Of a stretch of DNA of 55,441 nucleotides, positions 43,420 through 51,871 are shown in pieces. A model generated the notes under the pieces. It was not told the origin of the DNA. It made no database searches and worked only from the letters and a program-made list of their open reading frames with translations. How positions within the stretch are numbered: position 1 is the first letter of the stretch; each line of letters begins with the position of its first letter. Source of the DNA: an uncultured Pseudomonadota bacterium (GTDB taxonomy: Bacteria; Pseudomonadota; Gammaproteobacteria; Burkholderiales; Methylophilaceae); contig CAIRBH010000030.1 of the NCBI GenBank assembly GCA_903876765.1, forward strand, positions 1 through 55,441, given 5' to 3'. The translations under genes and the position numbers were made by a program.

Positions 43420-44016
43420 ATGAAGCCTAATATTCCTACCATGTTCACCTGGTTGCGTATTTTGCTCATTCCCATATTTGTTGGCGCGTTTTATTGGCCA
43501 GAAAATCTACATAAATTAAGCGCCATGCCGTCTCATTGGGTGAATATTTTCGCCACCACGGTATTTTTGATCGCCGCCATTACCGATTGGCTGGATGGCT
43601 ATTTGGCAAGACGGCTTAATCAAACATCGGCATTTGGCGCTTTTTTAGACCCAGTAGCTGATAAACTAATGGTGGCAGCCGCCTTGATTGTGCTGGTGGA
43701 ATTTGGTCGAGTAGGCGCAATCGTATCATTGATTATTATCGGCCGCGAAATTGCTGTTAGTGCCTTGAGAGAATGGATGGCAGGTGAGGGGCAAAGTAGC
43801 AGCGTAAGTGTGGCCATGATAGGAAAAATTAAAACCACAGTGCAAATGATCGCTATCTCATTTTTGTTGTTTTGGGATGACCTAGATTTGGGCGCGTTAG
43901 GCACTTTTCCTACCCAAGTATTTGGCCACGTCTTAATTGTGATTGCCGCATTTTTAACATTACTATCAATGGCTTATTACCTGAAAGCCGCTTGGCCTAA
44001 ATTAAAAGATAAATAA
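43420..44016 (+). CDS. pgsA: CDP-diacylglycerol-glycerol-3-phosphate 3-phosphatidyltransferase
   Basis: This 198-residue membrane enzyme carries the CDP-alcohol phosphatidyltransferase motif TDWLDGYLARRLNQTSAFGAFLDPVADKL (DG..AR......G..LD..AD). It makes phosphatidylglycerophosphate, the first committed step to phosphatidylglycerol. ACAGGAG precedes the ATG. uvrC-pgsA-tRNA order is common in proteobacteria. Confidence 0.95.
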   Translation: MKPNIPTMFTWLRILLIPIFVGAFYWPENLHKLSAMPSHWVNIFATTVFLIAAITDWLDGYLARRLNQTSAFGAFLDPVADKLMVAAALIVLVEFGRVGAIVSLIIIGREIAVSALREWMAGEGQSSSVSVAMIGKIKTTVQMIAISFLLFWDDLDLGALGTFPTQVFGHVLIVIAAFLTLLSMAYYLKAAWPKLKDK

Positions 44017-44042
44017 ATAACGGTTAAGAGTAGCGTTTAGTC

Positions 44043-44070
44043 TTGACGCTATTGTTAAAATCGCTATAAT
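44043..44070 (+). promoter_or_regulatory. Promoter of the tRNA-Gly/tRNA-Cys genes with GC-rich discriminator
   Basis: TTGACG (44043-44048) and TATAAT (44065-44070) lie 16 bp apart. GGCGCC follows the -10, the GC-rich discriminator typical of stringently controlled stable RNA promoters. The tRNA begins 19 bp after the -10. Confidence 0.8.
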
Positions 44071-44088
44071 GGCGCCTGTCTTAACGAC

Positions 44089-44164
<76 letters not shown>

Positions 44165-44269
44165 TGTATTTATTCAAATGGCATAATACGGCGAATGCAA
44201 ATATGCTTCGCCGTTTTAGTTTCAGCTCGTAATGTAGAATTGTTAATCCACAATAATTCTCACACAGAT

Positions 44270-44343
44270 GGCGCGATAGCAAAGCGGTTATGCCGCGGCC
44301 TGCAAAGCCGTTTAGACCAGTTCGACTCTGGTTCGCGCCTCCA
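44270..44343 (+). tRNA. tRNA-Cys (GCA)
   Basis: 74 bases with acceptor GGCGCGA pairing TCGCGCC, anticodon loop CTGCAAA with anticodon GCA at 44302-44304, discriminator T and encoded CCA. It is the last tRNA before the island-like DNA that follows. Confidence 0.96.
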
Positions 44344-44396
44344 ATTTATTAACGCAATTCAACTGTTGAGTTCTTGCCGTGAAATGAAGGACTTGA

Positions 44397-44801
44397 TTAG
44401 CATGCGACCTGATCAATTAATGCCATATGTGCTATATAACCAGAACGTGTTTCACCGGCTGATTTCGCCTTTGAATCCAATCTAGCCAATACTCTTTTTG
44501 GCAAACTGATATTAACTCTTTCTATATCGTCTGATAAAAGAGCTGGATCAATTTCAACAATGGCCCAAATCCAATTTTTGAATTCGGAATCATTTTGTAG
44601 TGACGCAATTGAGCTTGGTTTTGGTACAACAGAACCTTCATCTAAGGCTGTTTCAATCCATAATTCTATGGCTTCCTTAGCATTCTCTATTGCTTCATCA
44701 ATTCCGCTGTCGCCAGCAGAGAAACAGCCTGGTAAATCAGGCACAACTACTCCCCAAGCGGTCTTATTGTCACCTGCTTCTATTGCTATTGGGTATTTCA
44801 T
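44397..44801 (-). CDS. hicB: HicB-family antitoxin
   Basis: This 134-residue protein has the HicB N-terminal fold (GVVVPDLPGCFSAGDSGIDEAIENAKEAIELW) and a C-terminal ribbon-helix-helix domain (RVNISLPKRVLARLDSKAKSAGETRSGYIAHMAL). It neutralises HicA and probably represses the operon through the RHH part. It lies 10 bp after hicA, the usual hicA-hicB order. Confidence 0.92.
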   Translation of the reverse strand: MKYPIAIEAGDNKTAWGVVVPDLPGCFSAGDSGIDEAIENAKEAIELWIETALDEGSVVPKPSSIASLQNDSEFKNWIWAIVEIDPALLSDDIERVNISLPKRVLARLDSKAKSAGETRSGYIAHMALIDQVAC

Positions 44802-44811
44802 CTTATGCTCC

Positions 44812-44994
44812 TTAGTTCAATCCTGCTTGTTTTAGCAATTTCTGAACCAATCCAATACCTAAATCTTTTTTAGGGTGGGGCACGCTAATATGCCCTGTTT
44901 TAATTGGATGGATGAATATATGGTGAGATCCTTTCGACCCCCTTAATGCCCACCCGTCTTTTTCAAGTTTGGATATGAGTTCTTTACTATTCAT
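44812..44994 (-). CDS. hicA: HicA-family mRNA interferase toxin
   Basis: This 60-residue protein (MNSKELISKLEKDGWALRGSKGSHHIF...) has the double-stranded-RNA-binding-like HicA fold with the catalytic His in GSHHIF. ATG 44994 is preferred over a codon at 45018 because it gives the family-standard N-terminus. HicA cleaves mRNA and stops growth unless bound by HicB. Confidence 0.92.
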   Translation of the reverse strand: MNSKELISKLEKDGWALRGSKGSHHIFIHPIKTGHISVPHPKKDLGIGLVQKLLKQAGLN

Positions 44995-45064
44995 GGAATG
45001 ATTATACACACCATACACACAAAATTAAATTATTTCTATTTTGACTGGATGTAAATTATCCCCA

Positions 45065-45310
45065 TCACGTTTCCAGCATCTCATCTTCATTAATACGTTT
45101 AATCTTTCTTGATGATTTCGATGAGGACAGAATTTTGCTGTAGTCCTTTTTATTCTTTTCTTCCTCAACTAATAAGCCCCAAGTTCTTTTGGCGTAAATA
45201 TCTTGCTGCTTTTTGATTGTTACATAGTCAAACTTTAAACCACCCTTAATAGGTTCTAGGCTAGGAAACTTACCTCTAGCAGCATTTTCGGCAATGCATA
45301 GTGCGCATTC
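45065..45310 (-). pseudogene. C-terminal fragment of a gene cut by the IS3-family element
   Basis: A minus-strand frame stays open from the IS boundary for 81 codons (ECALCIAENAARGKFPSL... to ...DEMLET) and has no start codon of its own near the boundary. The polar Lys-rich C-terminus and two cysteines at the front edge (ECALC) look like real coding sequence. I do not recognise the family. It does not join in frame with the fragment on the other side of the IS. Confidence 0.6.
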
Positions 45311-45339
45311 TGGACTTCCCCGACTTTCGTAGACGTTTC

Positions 45340-46200
45340 TTAACTTCCAATTTGTAGCTTTTCAAACGCCATCGGACTCATCTGATTCAGATAACTGTGA
45401 CGACGTTTTCGATTATAAAACACTTCGATGTAATCAAATATCTCCGATTTAGCTTCCTCCCTTGTTGGGTAAATGCTTCGCCTTATACGCTCCTTTTTTA
45501 AACTGCTAAAGAAGGATTCTGCAACAGCATTATCGTAGCAATTACCACGACGACTCATGCTTGGCACTAGGTTGTTATCTTTGCACCAACGCATAAAGTC
45601 ATCGCTCCCGAACTGGCTGCCTTGGTCTGAATGAATGATGACTGGCGATTTAGGTTGGCGTCGCCACACTGCCATCATCAACGCATCCAACACAATGTCA
45701 GTCGACATGCTCGGCTTCATAGACCATCCAACAACCGATCTCGAGTAGAGATCAATCACAACGGCTACGTAGAGCCAGCCCTCGTGAGTTCGAATATAAG
45801 TAATGTCTGTCACCCAAGTGGTATCGGCATGGCTGTCATCAAACTGTTGTTGCAGTCTATTGGGCGAAGCGATGGCAGGCTTGCCTGACTTATAGCGTGG
45901 CTTGCGATAACCTCGTACCGATTTAATCTTAGCTTCACGCATGACCCTAGCCACTCGGTTCTCACTGCAACTTAATCCAGCCTCACGCATGTCACGGTAA
46001 ACACGAGGACTGCCGTAAATACCATGGCTGTCGTCAAATGAGTGCTTGATCTCAACTAGCAAGGCGGCATCCTCAATAGCACGGGCAGATACAGGATGCA
46101 TCTTCCAAGCATAATAGCCACTGCGATGCACCTTGAGTACTCGACACATGCTCACAAGCCTAAAGTCACTGCGGTGTTGGTCGATGAATGTGTACTTCAC
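45340..46200 (-). CDS. IS3-family transposase OrfB (DDE integrase domain)
   Basis: This 286-residue protein has an HTH_21 region (FDDSHGIYGSPRVYRDMREAG) and an rve integrase core with DDE residues in TTWVTDITY, IHSDQGSQF and NAVAESFFSSLKKE. It is probably translated mainly as an OrfAB fusion by -1 frameshifting. The independent start is GTG 46200. Confidence 0.95.
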   Translation of the reverse strand: MKYTFIDQHRSDFRLVSMCRVLKVHRSGYYAWKMHPVSARAIEDAALLVEIKHSFDDSHGIYGSPRVYRDMREAGLSCSENRVARVMREAKIKSVRGYRKPRYKSGKPAIASPNRLQQQFDDSHADTTWVTDITYIRTHEGWLYVAVVIDLYSRSVVGWSMKPSMSTDIVLDALMMAVWRRQPKSPVIIHSDQGSQFGSDDFMRWCKDNNLVPSMSRRGNCYDNAVAESFFSSLKKERIRRSIYPTREEAKSEIFDYIEVFYNRKRRHSYLNQMSPMAFEKLQIGS

Positions 46201-46478
46201 TCTTGGTGGCTGGCAAAGTACACGGCGGCCTTTTTTAAAATGTCACGCTCTTCAGTGGTGCGTTTGAGTTCAGCCTTTACCCGATTTAATTCCTGCTTAA
46301 TTGCCAACAGGTCTTTTGCGTCAGGCGCAGAGGCGGCTTTGTTCTTCCTGAGCCAGGCATAAAGGCTTTTATCTGAAATTCCTAACCGCTTGGATACTTC
46401 AACCACCCCATGCCCACGTTCAGTAATTTGTTTAATGGCTTCTGCTTTAAATTCTTCCGTATATCTGATGCGTTTCAT
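46197..46478 (-). CDS. IS3-family transposase OrfA
   Basis: This 93-residue protein has a helix-turn-helix (VVEVSKRLGISDKSLYAWL) and a leucine-zipper-like C-terminal helix (LLAIKQELNRVKAELKRTTEERDILKKA). It binds the IS ends and, as part of OrfAB, forms the transposase. Confidence 0.95.
   Translation of the reverse strand: MKRIRYTEEFKAEAIKQITERGHGVVEVSKRLGISDKSLYAWLRKNKAASAPDAKDLLAIKQELNRVKAELKRTTEERDILKKAAVYFASHQE
46230..46236 (-). promoter_or_regulatory. Programmed -1 frameshift site A_AAA_AAG
   Basis: In orfA the codons TTA AAA AAG form the classical slippery heptamer. After a -1 slip the frame is open through the orfA stop and into orfB, which gives an OrfAB fusion. This is the standard arrangement in IS3-family elements. 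Confidence 0.85.
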
Positions 46479-46538
46479 ATAAACCTCTCCATTTCATTTT
46501 CGACATTATCAAATGTCTACTGAAATAGGGGAAGTCCA

Positions 46539-46612
46539 CTTCCTCCGTTATCCAGCACAACAAAACTATGAGGCATATATGAAACATCTACTCGAATTTC
46601 AATCGTTGGCAT
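46539..46612 (-). pseudogene. N-terminal fragment of a gene cut by the IS3-family element
   Basis: ATG 46612 follows AAAGGA at 7 bp and opens MPTIEIRVDVSYMPHSFVV..., which runs 24 codons into the IS end. It begins 17 bp after the stop of the 46630-46935 ORF, so the two look like an operon. The family is not recognisable from this length. Confidence 0.5.
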
Positions 46613-46629
46613 TTCAATGTCCTTTTATT

Positions 46630-46935
46630 TTAAAGGTGTTTCAGTTTATGTGTTTTATCTAGGTCGCTATAAAACGTCAAATCAACAGGAATACGTTTAT
46701 CTCGATCATCGCTAAACTTGACCGCAAAATTCACAAGCTCATCTATTTCTGCCTCATTGGTAACGCCGTAAATATTGATATAGGCAACTGTTCCTAAATT
46801 AGCCTCCCATCGAATATCCTTACCACCTCCACATGACGAGCTATTGCTGTATCTGGAAGTACAAATTTTGTTATAAATTTGCTTAGTCAAATCAATAGCC
46901 AATTGTCGTGTTCCGTTATGCGGCTTATCACACAA
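46630..46935 (-). CDS. Hypothetical protein, probably truncated at its N-terminus
   Basis: The frame of 101 codons opens with a TTG inside sequence that resembles an IS256-type end, so the true start was probably lost. The C-terminal part (NLGTVAYINIYGVTNEAEIDELVNFAVKFSDDRDKRIPVDLTFYSD) looks like a folded alpha/beta domain. No known family is recognised. Position before MPTIEI... suggests a two-gene operon that was broken by mobile elements. Confidence 0.45.
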   Translation of the reverse strand: MCDKPHNGTRQLAIDLTKQIYNKICTSRYSNSSSCGGGKDIRWEANLGTVAYINIYGVTNEAEIDELVNFAVKFSDDRDKRIPVDLTFYSDLDKTHKLKHL

Positions 46936-47147
46936 AATTCAGGACACCCTCCACGTTCAACCAGTGCTTTAGTGAGTTGCTTGAGCAGGTCATTCTCACC
47001 AATTAAATCTTCTGGCTTTTTATAATTGGATAGCAGGCTATCAATTAAATCGTTTGGTAAGGCTTTTTGTGTCGTCATTTTTAATCCATTTCTGAAAATA
47101 GCAGTTTCCTGCAAAATGACGTTTACACAAAATTATTTACACCCTCC
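46929..47147 (-). mobile_element. IS256-family debris: left end, transposase start and a second end-like copy
   Basis: GGAGGGTGTAAATAATTTTG (from 47147 on the minus strand) is a typical end of IS256-type elements. It is followed by a transposase N-terminus that stops abruptly at 46953, where a second, diverged end copy (GGAGGGTGTCCTGAATTTTG) begins in the same orientation. The repeat order is direct, not inverted, so two elements appear to have collapsed together. Confidence 0.65.
46953..47078 (-). pseudogene. IS256-family transposase, N-terminal remnant
   Basis: ATG 47078 opens MTTQKALPNDLIDSLL..KKPEDLIGE..LLKQLTKALVER, the standard start of IS256-family transposases, of about 400 residues. 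Homology ends after 42 codons at the second end-like repeat. The frame runs on to 46887 in unrelated sequence. The DDE domain is absent, so it is dead. Confidence 0.8.
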
Positions 47148-47168
47148 GATACTGATAATCACCACGTT

Positions 47169-47206
47169 TTGTAATGGTTGCCATAATTTGTAATGGTTGC
47201 CATAAT
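47169..47206 (+). repeat. Tandem 19-bp direct repeat, two copies
   Basis: TTGTAATGGTTGCCATAAT occurs twice without a gap (47169-47187, 47188-47206). It lies just beyond the IS256 end, possibly a local duplication at an old insertion site or a binding site. Confidence 0.9.
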
Positions 47207-47258
47207 AAGTTCTCATTGTGCCAAGAGTGTGCCAATAATTATTATTATCCCTTAAAAT

Positions 47259-47305
47259 AAAAGTAAAGTTAATCTCGTCTCTAACACGGGATTAACTTTA
47301 CTTTT
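47259..47305. terminator. Long hairpin between island and adhesion locus
   Basis: The 16-base arm 47259-47274 pairs perfectly with 47290-47305 around a 15-base loop. On the plus strand it ends in CTTTT and on the minus strand in a similar U-rich arm, so it resembles a bidirectional terminator. A second hairpin lies at 47337-47369. Confidence 0.55.
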
Positions 47306-47608
47306 AGTCACCTGAAATAGGCTACAAAACTAAATGGCACTTAACTTAATTGCTGGTTGAGTTAAGTGCTTGCCGCCAAATATTCATGCTTTTAGTTTTT
47401 CAAAATACCAATATAGGCCATAAAAGTAGCTTAATTCTTAGAATTATTTAATGCCGTTCTCGGTTATATTTTCTGTTATTTGTAGGCATTTTCTTTCTAG
47501 CACATGTCGGCAGCGCGGCAGTTATTTCTGGCATTAAAATTGCTATTTATAAAAATTGATATTAAATATCTTATGCTTACTTGCCAACAACATAGTTAAT
47601 TTTACTTA

Positions 47609-49786
47609 ATGAATATTGATATTGAAAAAAACCTGACTGCGGACGCCCCGGTTAGAATTGCTGCCAGTGATATCGTAGATACATTATTAGATAGTCTATT
47701 ACTCATCTGTCGTATGCAAGGTGTCGTTACCTCTAAAGATGCGCTCATTTCTGGCTTGCCATTGCGTGATGGAAAAATGACGCCAGCACTTTTGAAGCGA
47801 GCTGGTGAACGCATCAATTTAACGGTCACCACTTTAAAGAAATCGCTGGATAAAATACGCCCAGAATATTTACCCGCCATTTTTCTGCTTAACGATGAAG
47901 AGGCCTGCGTTGTCACCAAGTTGGATGTTAATAATGGGCAATTGGGCGTCATCTTTCCTGAGTTGGGTGATGCTGAAATAGGCATGACTATCAATGAGTT
48001 AGCGCTTCGGTATTCAGGTTATTTGATGGTTGCTAAAGCTAAGTATGCCTTTGATCAGCGTGCCCCTAGTGTAGGAAAAGTGCGCTTGCGCCATTGGTTT
48101 TGGGGCACTTTGGCAGAAAATAGCCATATTTATCGAGACATTATGGTCGCCGCTTTTGTGGTGAATATGTTTGCTTTAGTCATGCCATTATTCACCATGA
48201 ATGTGTACGATCGGGTTTTACCAAATCGGGCTGTTGAAACTTTGTGGGTGATGGCGATTGGTATTGCGCTGATCACAATAGGCGATTTAATTTTGCGGAC
48301 TATGCGTGCTTATTTTCTTGATTGGGCAAGTGAGCGCATGGATATAAAACTGAGTGCTCGCATTATGGAGCAGGTGCTAGGTGTTAGGTTGGAGCTACGG
48401 CCTAATTCTGTGGGCTCTTTTGCCTCGAATTTACGTTCTTTTGAAACCGTTCGAGATTTCATCACTTCTGCCACAATTACAACATTCATTGATATTCCCT
48501 TTGGTCTGATATTTGTCGCCGTAATCGCATGGATATCCTTGCCCATGCTTATTCCTTTGCTAATAGGGGCGATTTTAATTTTGGTTTATTCCTTTAGCGT
48601 GCAAACTAAAATGCACGAATTGTCAGAAACCATGTTCAGAGCCAGTGCCCAGAGAAACTCAACGCTGATTGAAAGTTTAGTCGGGCTAGAAACGGTTAAA
48701 GCCTTAGGCATTGAAGGTCAAATGCAGCGCAAGTGGGAGAGTAGTGCACGCTTTTTAACTGAAGTTTCTAGTAAATTAAGGTTGTTATCTTCTTCTATTA
48801 ATTATGGTACGAGCACTATTTCGCAGTTAGTTAATATTTCCTTGGTGGTGTTAGGTGTTTACTTGGTGGTGCAAGGTGATTTAACCATGGGCGGCTTAAT
48901 CGCTTGTACCATGTTAGCTTCGCGAGCGTTAACGCCTATCGCCCAAACAGCTGGGTTGTTGACGCAGTACCATAATGCGGCTACTTCACTCACTTCGCTA
49001 GATGAAATTATGCAAAGAGAAGTTGAGCGGCCTCTGGACGCTAAATTCTTAAACAGACCTGCTTTTAACGGCAATATTGAATTTAGAGAAGTGAGTTTTA
49101 ACTACCCAGGAACAGACCAAAACGCGCTGACTAAAGTGTCATTTAAGATTAAGGCTGGCGAGCATGTGGCTTTGCTGGGTCGCATGGGTTCAGGTAAATC
49201 GACTATTCATAAATTGATATTAGGTTTATATCAGCCAACGGCGGGGGCTATCTTGATTGATGGCATAGATGCCAGACAAATTGACCCAGCAGAGTTACGA
49301 CGTTGTGTAGGCTATGTGCAACAAGATACGCAATTATTCTATGGCACGATGCGAGACAACATCACCATATCTGCACAACATGCAGACGCTGCTGCGGTAC
49401 TGACTGCTGCCCATCAGGGGGGTATAGATGAATTTATCAACGCCCATCCTAAAGGGTTTGATATGTTAATCGGCGAGCGCGGCGAGTCCTTATCTGGCGG
49501 TCAGCGGCAAGGGGTGGGTATCGCAAGGGCATTAATCAATCATCCAGCAATTTTGCTGTTAGATGAACCTACTAGCGCAATGGATCATTCTGGTGAAGAA
49601 GCCATTAAAAAACGCTTGGTAGAGACTATTCAAAATAAAACTTTATTACTCGTTTCACACCGTTCGTCACTGTACGATTTGATAGATAGAATTATTGTCA
49701 TAGATTCTGGCCGCATAGTGGCCGATGGCCCTAAAGCGCAAGTAACCGATGCCTTGCGTCAGGGCAAAATAGGCAAAGCGCTATGA
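47609..49786 (+). CDS. Type I secretion ABC transporter (LapB-like)
   Basis: This 725-residue protein has an N-terminal C39-peptidase-like domain (about 20-150) without a clear catalytic Cys-His arrangement, so it probably docks the substrate but does not cleave. Six membrane helices follow, then the ABC ATPase: Walker A GRMGSGKST, signature LSGGQRQ, Walker B ILLLDEPTS, H-loop VSHRS. It exports the large adhesin through a tripartite channel. It overlaps the adaptor gene by 4 bp. Outer-membrane LapE/TolC is not in the window. Confidence 0.93.
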   Translation: MNIDIEKNLTADAPVRIAASDIVDTLLDSLLLICRMQGVVTSKDALISGLPLRDGKMTPALLKRAGERINLTVTTLKKSLDKIRPEYLPAIFLLNDEEACVVTKLDVNNGQLGVIFPELGDAEIGMTINELALRYSGYLMVAKAKYAFDQRAPSVGKVRLRHWFWGTLAENSHIYRDIMVAAFVVNMFALVMPLFTMNVYDRVLPNRAVETLWVMAIGIALITIGDLILRTMRAYFLDWASERMDIKLSARIMEQVLGVRLELRPNSVGSFASNLRSFETVRDFITSATITTFIDIPFGLIFVAVIAWISLPMLIPLLIGAILILVYSFSVQTKMHELSETMFRASAQRNSTLIESLVGLETVKALGIEGQMQRKWESSARFLTEVSSKLRLLSSSINYGTSTISQLVNISLVVLGVYLVVQGDLTMGGLIACTMLASRALTPIAQTAGLLTQYHNAATSLTSLDEIMQREVERPLDAKFLNRPAFNGNIEFREVSFNYPGTDQNALTKVSFKIKAGEHVALLGRMGSGKSTIHKLILGLYQPTAGAILIDGIDARQIDPAELRRCVGYVQQDTQLFYGTMRDNITISAQHADAAAVLTAAHQGGIDEFINAHPKGFDMLIGERGESLSGGQRQGVGIARALINHPAILLLDEPTSAMDHSGEEAIKKRLVETIQNKTLLLVSHRSSLYDLIDRIIVIDSGRIVADGPKAQVTDALRQGKIGKAL

Positions 49787-51195
49787 GTGAAAGCTTGTTT
49801 AAAAAAATTGGTGCGGCCAATGAGGTGCTAAAAAAACAAACTTGGCTTAGCCGGCCTATTAATTATTGTTTAGACCATTTGGTGCCTAAAGATACCAAAG
49901 AAGACTTACATTGGCATGAAGAGGCTGACATCGCCATTTCAGAACAATCACGGGTAAGGGCTAAAGTGCTGGTTTATAGTGTTGCTGTGGCTATATTGGT
50001 GTTATTGGTTTGGGCATACTTTGCCAAAGTGGATGAAGTGACAAGAGGCGAGGGACGGGTCATACCGTCTAAGCAAGTGCAAATTATTCAATCCTTAGAT
50101 GGCGGCATTGTTTCTCAGATTTTAGTCGCTGAAGGGCAAACAGTGCAGGTAGGTACGCCGCTTATCCGTATTGATGAAACTAGAGCGGTATCTTCACTAA
50201 AAGAAAATCAAGCCCAATATTTAGCCTTGTTAGCTAAGCAAGCTAGGTTAAAAGCACTCGCTGATGATACGACGTTTAATATTCCTGAAATTGTTAAAAA
50301 TCAGGCGCCACAAACTTATGATCAAGAATATTCCTTATACATCGCCAGTAAAGACGAGTTACATTCAGCCGTTGCTATTGCTCAAGATCAGATGGTACAA
50401 AGAGAAAAAGAGCTGGTTGAAGTTGAGCTACGCAAAGAGCAAGCAGAAAAGAATTACGAATCAACCGCTAAAGAATTAGCCGCCAATAAACCTTTATTAG
50501 CAAGTGGCGCTATCTCTGAAATTGATCTATTACGATTAGAAAGAGAATCCAATAAAGCCAAAAGCGAAATTGACCAAGCGCGCGCGCAAATAAGCCGCAT
50601 TCATAGTGCTATTGCCGAGGCAAGGCGCAAAATTACTGAAGTTCAGCAAAATGCTAAAAGCAAAGAGCGCAATGAGTTAAATGACATTACTGCCAGACTA
50701 AATCAAATTACTGCCTCTAGCGTAGGGCTAACTGATAAGGTGAAGCAAGCAACTCTGAAGTCGCCAGTAAACGGTAAGGTGAGTCGGCTGTTTTTTAATA
50801 CTGTGGGCGGGGTAATACAGCCTGGTAGAGAGGTGTTAGAGCTAGTGCCTACCGATGACGCGCTGATTATAGAAACTAAAATTCAGCTCAAAGATATTGC
50901 TTTTATCCGTTTATCGCAACCAGCGGTAGTGAAGCTCACCGCTTATGATTACAGTATTTATGGAGCTTTGGACGCACAAGTAGAAAATATTTCCGCTAAC
51001 TCTATCGTCGATGACAAAGGCAATGCTTACTATTTGGTCAGAGTTCGCACCTTAAAATCTAGCCTAGGCAAAGGCTTGCCTATTATTCCTGGCATGGTGG
51101 CTCAAGTCGATATTATGACGGGCAAAAAGACCATACTTTCATACTTGCTAAAGCCAGTATTAAAAGCAAAATCTTACGCGTTTACTGAGAGATAA
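49783..51195 (+). CDS. Type I secretion membrane fusion protein (HlyD/LapC-like)
   Basis: This 470-residue protein has one membrane segment (about 60-82), the biotinyl-lipoyl-like hairpin start GEGRVIPSKQVQIIQSLDGGIVSQILVAEGQTVQVGTPLIRID, a long coiled coil (about 150-310) and a C-terminal HlyD domain (KSPVNGKVSRLFFNTVGGVIQPG...). It links the ABC transporter to the outer-membrane channel. Its start overlaps the ABC gene by 4 bp. Confidence 0.93.
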   Translation: MSESLFKKIGAANEVLKKQTWLSRPINYCLDHLVPKDTKEDLHWHEEADIAISEQSRVRAKVLVYSVAVAILVLLVWAYFAKVDEVTRGEGRVIPSKQVQIIQSLDGGIVSQILVAEGQTVQVGTPLIRIDETRAVSSLKENQAQYLALLAKQARLKALADDTTFNIPEIVKNQAPQTYDQEYSLYIASKDELHSAVAIAQDQMVQREKELVEVELRKEQAEKNYESTAKELAANKPLLASGAISEIDLLRLERESNKAKSEIDQARAQISRIHSAIAEARRKITEVQQNAKSKERNELNDITARLNQITASSVGLTDKVKQATLKSPVNGKVSRLFFNTVGGVIQPGREVLELVPTDDALIIETKIQLKDIAFIRLSQPAVVKLTAYDYSIYGALDAQVENISANSIVDDKGNAYYLVRVRTLKSSLGKGLPIIPGMVAQVDIMTGKKTILSYLLKPVLKAKSYAFTER

Positions 51196-51200
51196 CGACA

Positions 51201-51839
51201 GTGCGGGATATTTTTATTAGCTCACTACCTGCGCCACTCAATAGCTGGCTTCAAGCTTTTCCTAACGCCTTGTTATTGACCGCTATTGCAGACTTATTAG
51301 CAAACACACAGCTCAAGCTGAGTCAAAACCAAACCATTATTTTTTGGCTACATATTAATCAAGACAAGTCTTGGCTGGTAAATACCATGGCGCTTATTGC
51401 TAAAGAATATAAAGGTGCAAAAATTGTTGTTTTGGCTAATATGCCCAATCAGGAGGAATCTGCCCGTGTGTTAAGTTTAGGGGCGAGCGGCTATTGCCAC
51501 GCTTACATTGCAGCGCCTACGCTTAAAGGGATTAGGTCAGTGGTGAGTCATGGTGGCTTATGGTTAGGACAAGATCTTTTGCAGCGCCTCATTGCCGTGT
51601 CGACTAAGCGAATTAGCAATCAGCCCGCCTATGTGGAAAGTTTACTTGCTAAGCTCACCAAGCGCGAGCAAGAAGTGGCGCTGCAAGTTGCCAAAGGTCT
51701 CACCAACAAAGAAATTGCTAGGTTACTCAGCATCACTGAACGCACGGTTAAAGCGCATTTGGCGCATACCTTTGAGCGTTTGCAGGCCAAAGACCGGCTG
51801 CAATTAGCCTTGATGCTCAATCAAAATTACAGAGATTAG
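51201..51839 (+). CDS. LuxR-family regulator with degenerate receiver-like domain
   Basis: The 212-residue protein ends in a clear LuxR/NarL helix-turn-helix (LTKREQEVALQVAKGLTNKEIARLLSITERTVKAHLAHTFERL). The first 140 residues have the alternating pattern of a receiver fold, but the beta-3 end reads IIFWLHINQD where a phosphoacceptor Asp is expected, and the acidic pocket is missing. It is probably not phosphorylated. It starts at GTG 51201, 5 bp after the adaptor gene, so it is cotranscribed with the exporter and may control adhesin expression. Confidence 0.85.
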   Translation: MRDIFISSLPAPLNSWLQAFPNALLLTAIADLLANTQLKLSQNQTIIFWLHINQDKSWLVNTMALIAKEYKGAKIVVLANMPNQEESARVLSLGASGYCHAYIAAPTLKGIRSVVSHGGLWLGQDLLQRLIAVSTKRISNQPAYVESLLAKLTKREQEVALQVAKGLTNKEIARLLSITERTVKAHLAHTFERLQAKDRLQLALMLNQNYRD

Positions 51840-51871
51840 TTTTGCCTACCACCAACGCTTAGCAATTAGCA

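Larger units (their letters stand above)
45311..46538 (-). mobile_element. IS3-family (IS150-like group) insertion sequence, 1228 bp
   Basis: Terminal inverted repeats read TGGACTTCCCC from both ends, with a shared GTAGAC block about 8 bases further in. OrfA and OrfB are intact and overlap by 4 bp with a slippery site, so the element may be active. No direct target duplication is visible: the 3 bp on the left are TTC and on the right CTT. A related copy lies at the left window edge. Confidence 0.92.
47148..47608. other. Gene-free region before the adhesion locus
   Basis: The 461 bp hold two exact 19-bp direct repeats, a terminator-like hairpin and a second hairpin (47337-47349 with 47357-47369), listed or described separately. 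The remainder is AT-rich and must include the promoter of the ABC exporter operon. No ORF is credible. Confidence 0.5.
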
